A stretch of 7,747 nucleotides of DNA from an uncultured Oscillospiraceae bacterium (GTDB lineage: Bacteria > Bacillota > Clostridia > Oscillospirales > Oscillospiraceae), in assembly GCA_944385595.1 (NCBI GenBank), contig CALWXY010000199.1:1-7747 (forward strand). The letters run 5' to 3'. The number at the start of each line of letters is the position of its first letter. The stretch's first letter is position 1. The notes beneath the pieces are model-generated. The model searched no databases and was not told where the DNA came from. It was given only the letters and a program-made list of their open reading frames with translations. Positions 5,613-7,747 of this stretch are shown here, piece by piece. A program made the position numbers and the translations under genes.

Positions 5613-6068
5613 CGCGGGGTCGCCAGAAAGCGCGTCGTTTTTTCGTATCAGGTTTTCGTCAGGAAGCCGCCCGCGTATCTCTGTGCCCGTGTCTGTAGAG
5701 CGGCTATATCAAATTTGAATCACGCTCTCACCCCCGACCGCGCCAAAGCGCTTCGCTCCGGCGCTGAATTTTCCTGAGATTATCGTCCAAGCGCCTCGCA
5801 AGGACGCCTTAGTGCAAAGAGACGATTCGTTAATGCCTGCGTCTACGGTTCCGAAAAACGAAGCACCTGCCTCGGAGGCAGGTGCTTTCTTGTTACGCGA
5901 AAGGGCGCACGGTTGACGGCTCTGTAGAGACCAGGCGCCCCGAAGTCGGAGCACACGCTCTCGAATTCCTCCCATGGCGAGCGCCTCGTGGCGCGGAGTG
6001 GGACAGAGCACTCTTCAATCTGGACGGCGCCGTACCGGCGGCGCTGATAGCTCGGATACGCGCAAAAA
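5613..6068. other. Gene-free segment between inverted copies of repeat family II
   Basis: 456 bp without a credible gene: open frames in it have no ribosome binding site or recognisable protein features, and one begins inside the repeat. Besides the hairpin at 5861-5887 it holds a CGTCC/GGACG stem (5784-5788 with 5802-5806) and an AGCGC/GCGCT stem around 5747-5765. It also holds a 10-bp palindrome TCAAATTTGA (5709-5718). No tRNA, SRP RNA, tmRNA or other known RNA was recognised, and no good promoter was seen on either strand. It may be 3' untranslated sequence of the two convergent genes, or the body of a decayed element. Confidence 0.5.
5861..5887 (+). terminator. Bidirectional intrinsic terminator between convergent genes
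   Basis: AAGCACCTGCC (5861-5871) pairs perfectly with GGCAGGTGCTT (5877-5887) around TCGGA. On the + strand the stem runs into TTTCTTGTT; on the minus strand it runs into CGTTTTTCGG. It sits about 303 nt after the anti-sigma stop and 342 nt after the mocA stop, close to midway, so it probably stops both convergent transcripts. Confidence 0.8.
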
Positions 6069-6125
6069 AGATTCTTTTTGGAGGCGCGGAACCATTTTTC
6101 TTCTAAAGAAAAATGGTTCCGCATC
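6069..6125 (-). repeat. Hairpin repeat family II, copy 2 (inverted)
   Basis: Reverse-complement partner of 5556-5612 (55 of 57 identical). The arms 6086-6102 and 6106-6122 pair perfectly over 17 bp around CTA. Its orientation follows the minus-strand mocA transcript, and it lies about 70 nt beyond the third copy. Confidence 0.85.
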
Positions 6126-6195
6126 CCGTCCCCGCGGGCGGCTGGCTGACACTCACCTGAAACGACAAAACGGCGCGGGGTCTGCCGTCTGCGGT

Positions 6196-6250
6196 GTTTT
6201 CTTTTGGGAAGCTCGAAACCCGTTTTCTTTTACAAAAGAAAATGGGTTTC
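6196..6250 (-). repeat. Hairpin repeat family II, diverged copy 3, overlapping the mocA 3' end
   Basis: Arms 6215-6231 and 6234-6250 pair over 17 bp with one G:U-type position. On the minus strand the stem is followed by a purine tail (AAAAGAAAAC) that aligns with AAAAAGAATC of the other copies, after TTCCC in place of CCTCC. It covers the last residues and stop codon of mocA (6230-6232), so part of that protein's C-terminus (THFLL) is encoded by the repeat. Confidence 0.7.
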
Positions 6251-6817
6251 GGATTCTCTGTCGATATCCCACAGCTCGGCTGTGTCCTCGACGGGTACGC
6301 GGACGCAGTCGGCGTCGTGCGCGCGCAGGACGGCGCGGCCTCCGCTGTCGCCCTCGAGGGCGCGCAGCTCCGGCGCGAGGATGGCGGAGAATGCCGTCGG
6401 ATTGCCCGGCCTCTCGCCGTATGCGGCGGTGGCGCAGAGCGCGCCGCCGCGCACGGCGTCGAGCAGGCGGCGCACGGTCGCGCCGCTCATGCGCGGCTGG
6501 TCGGCCACGGCGAAGAGCAGCGTGTCGCCGTCTCCGAGCGGCTCAAGCGCCGCGAGCGCCGAGCGTATGCTGTGCGAGAGGCCACTCTCGCTCATCTCGC
6601 CGAACACCGCCCTCGCGCGGAGGCGCTCCGCAGTATCGAGCACCTCGCTGCTGCGCGAGACGACCGTGAGGCCGCAGTCCGCTCGCTCCGCCGCGACGGC
6701 GGCGAGCGTCTCAAGCCCGTACAGGAACATCGGCCTGCCGCCTATCTCAAACAGCAGCTTGTTGCCGCCGAAGCGCCGCGACGCGCCCGCAGCGAGGTAG
6801 ATGAGGTGCTCAGCCAC
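6230..6817 (-). CDS. mocA: Molybdenum cofactor cytidylyltransferase (MocA-type NTP transferase)
   Basis: A 195-aa cytoplasmic nucleotidyltransferase. MocA joins CMP from CTP to molybdopterin, making the cytosine dinucleotide cofactor used by xanthine dehydrogenase-type enzymes. Visible motifs: LAAGASRRFGGNKLL at 8-22 (nucleotide-binding loop with the conserved Lys), VADQPRM at 104-110 (metal-binding Asp), PGNPTAF at 137-143, GDSGGR at 156-161 and DID at 184-186. This set fits MocA better than the GTP-using MobA. The start is GTG at 6817-6815, with GGGG about 11 nt upstream on the minus strand. It overlaps the end of the hydroxylase gene by 8 bp (GTGGCTGA), so the two are translated together and act in one pathway. 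Its last residues and stop lie inside a repeat hairpin, so the C-terminus may have been altered by repeat insertion. An unrelated NTP_transf_3 enzyme is the main alternative, but context argues against it. Confidence 0.88.
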   Translation of the reverse strand: MAEHLIYLAAGASRRFGGNKLLFEIGGRPMFLYGLETLAAVAAERADCGLTVVSRSSEVLDTAERLRARAVFGEMSESGLSHSIRSALAALEPLGDGDTLLFAVADQPRMSGATVRRLLDAVRGGALCATAAYGERPGNPTAFSAILAPELRALEGDSGGRAVLRAHDADCVRVPVEDTAELWDIDRESETHFLL

Positions 6818-7747
6818 GGCTTTTTATCCCCATCAGCACCTTCTCGGGCGTAATCGGCAGCTCGCGGTGCCACACGCCGGTGGCGCGGAACACCGCCTGC
6901 GCTATCGCGGGCGAGGGCGTGTTTATGACAATCTCGCCTATAGACTTAGCGCCGAATGGGCCGGTTGGCTCCCAGCTCGACTCGAACTCGACGCGCAGAT
7001 GCCCCATGTCGAGCCGCGTGGGGATTTTGTACTGCATCAGCGAATTCTCGGCCATATTGCCGCGCTGGTCGTAGGTGACGCTCTCGAAGAGCGCCATGCC
7101 TATGCCCTGCACTATGCCGCCCTCGGTCTGCACCCGCGCGAGGTTCGGGTTTATGGGCGTGCCGCAGTCGACGACGGCGGCGTAGTCCAGCACCTCGACG
7201 GAGCCGGTCTCGGTGTCGACCTCGACCTCGACCATGCCGACCATAAAGGGCGGCGGGGATATAGGCGAGGAGTGCGAGCAGGTGGCCTGCACGGCGGTGC
7301 CGTTGCCGCACATCGACTTCGTGGCGATGTCGGCGAGCGAGACTTCGCCGGAGCCGTCGAGCTTTCGCACGCCGGAGCCTGCGAACTCGACCTCGTCTTT
7401 GCCGCAGCCGAGCATTTCGGCGGCGAGGGCGCAGATCTGCCCGCGCAGCTGCTCGCAGGTCTTTTCGACGGCCTTGCCGGTGACGTAGGTGGTGGAGGAG
7501 GCGTAGGAGCCGGAGTCGTATGGCGAGGCGTCGGAATCCGCGCCGAACACGGCGATGTTCTCCACCGGGCAGTCGAGGCACTCGGCGGCAATCTGGGCGA
7601 GGATGGTGTCGCAGCCGGTGCCCATGTCGGCGGCGCCTATGGTGAGGTTGTAGAAGCCCTCGTCGCTGAGCTTTATGGTGGCGGAGCCGACGTCGACCCC
7701 GGATATGCCCGAGCCCTGCATGGCCATGGCGACGCCCGCGGCGCGCA
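6810..7747 (-). CDS. Xanthine dehydrogenase-type molybdenum hydroxylase, molybdopterin-binding subunit, C-terminal part (5' end outside window)
   Basis: The frame stays open to the right edge (R-A-A-G-V-A before MAMQGSG), so the internal ATG at 7727 is not the start; about 312 codons are seen. This is the C-terminal molybdopterin-binding domain (Ald_Xan_dh_C2) of the large subunit. The enzyme class hydroxylates purines or other N-heterocycles or aldehydes with water-derived oxygen. Numbered from that ATG, the evidence is AMQGSGISGVDVGSA (2-16), MGTGCDTILAQIAAE (35-49), DSGSYASSTTYVTGKAV (71-87), VDCGTPINPNLARVQTEGGIVQGIGMAL (186-213) and GPFGAKSIGE (257-266). In the last, the Glu after Gly is the expected catalytic base at the molybdenum centre. 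Substrate is undecided; xanthine or a related purine is the default. The upstream FAD and 2Fe-2S subunits or domains are not visible. The 8-bp overlap with mocA supports a cytosine-dinucleotide cofactor. Confidence 0.92.
   Translation of the reverse strand, partial: RAAGVAMAMQGSGISGVDVGSATIKLSDEGFYNLTIGAADMGTGCDTILAQIAAECLDCPVENIAVFGADSDASPYDSGSYASSTTYVTGKAVEKTCEQLRGQICALAAEMLGCGKDEVEFAGSGVRKLDGSGEVSLADIATKSMCGNGTAVQATCSHSSPISPPPFMVGMVEVEVDTETGSVEVLDYAAVVDCGTPINPNLARVQTEGGIVQGIGMALFESVTYDQRGNMAENSLMQYKIPTRLDMGHLRVEFESSWEPTGPFGAKSIGEIVINTPSPAIAQAVFRATGVWHRELPITPEKVLMGIKSRG

Noticed and set aside
5640..5665. Short near-repeat (TTTTCGTATCAGG then TTTTCGTCAGG)
   Set aside because: Only two imperfect units and no further spread; not enough to call a tandem repeat.
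5613..6068. Possible known structural RNA (tRNA, SRP RNA, 6S, tmRNA)
   Set aside because: No T-loop, SRP-type loop motif or other diagnostic element was found, and no promoter could be placed.
5709..6124. Open frames on the minus strand in the gene-free segment (93-100 codons)
   Set aside because: One begins inside the family II hairpin and the other has no ribosome binding site. Neither resembles a protein, and they look like translated repeat DNA.
7725..7727. ATG as the start of the hydroxylase subunit
   Set aside because: The frame is open beyond it with residues typical of the family, and most of the subunit would be missing.
1..7747. CRISPR array, IS element, prophage or conjugative genes
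   Set aside because: No regularly spaced direct repeats, transposase, integrase or phage-type protein is visible on either strand.

Overview
The window looks like a piece of a GC-rich Bacillota chromosome, most likely from a gut-type clostridial lineage near Oscillospirales; this placement is inferred. The evidence is strong AGGAGG-type ribosome binding sites, a textbook sigma-A promoter (TTGCAA, 17 bp, TATAAT), a ThiI of the form without a rhodanese domain, and an ECF sigma/anti-sigma pair of a type common in Clostridia. Isoleucine is mostly written ATA despite the high GC (15 of 23 Ile codons in cinA). Coding density is high and there are no phage, plasmid, IS or CRISPR signatures.

Layout. 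(1) 1-2112: 3' part of thiI (tRNA 4-thiouridine synthase) joined by an ATGA overlap to a complete cinA. (2) 2113-2382: a terminator-like hairpin, copy 1 of a structured intergenic repeat, and the promoter of the next gene. (3) 2383-2937: a type I phosphoribosyltransferase of the adenine PRTase type. (4) 2938-3157: a second terminator hairpin, copy 2 of the same repeat, and a strong hairpin just before the next ribosome binding site. (5) 3158-5557: a regulatory cluster of a 67-aa Cro/C1-type HTH protein, an ECF sigma factor and, by ATGA overlap, a membrane-anchored anti-sigma/sensor protein with a large, unrecognised outer domain. (6) 5558-6229: a gene-free stretch between convergent genes, carrying three copies of a second hairpin repeat and a bidirectional terminator near its middle. 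(7) 6230-7747, minus strand: the 3' part of a xanthine dehydrogenase-type molybdenum hydroxylase subunit, overlapping by 8 bp a molybdopterin cytidylyltransferase (MocA).

How the genes work together. thiI/cinA form a housekeeping unit (tRNA thiolation, pyridine nucleotide maintenance). The PRTase is separately promoted and probably serves purine salvage. The hydroxylase and MocA are functionally coupled: MocA makes the cytosine dinucleotide form of the molybdenum cofactor that this enzyme family uses. The sigma/anti-sigma pair is a one-input signalling switch with unknown stimulus.

The most unusual content lies between genes. Two hairpin repeat families each sit directly after stop codons and are oriented with the upstream gene. 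The first has stems that differ between copies but stay paired around a fixed TGCG loop. The second includes a 57-bp inverted pair with 55 identical positions. The sigma factor's DNA-recognition helix also appears two residues short, at a 14-bp palindrome.
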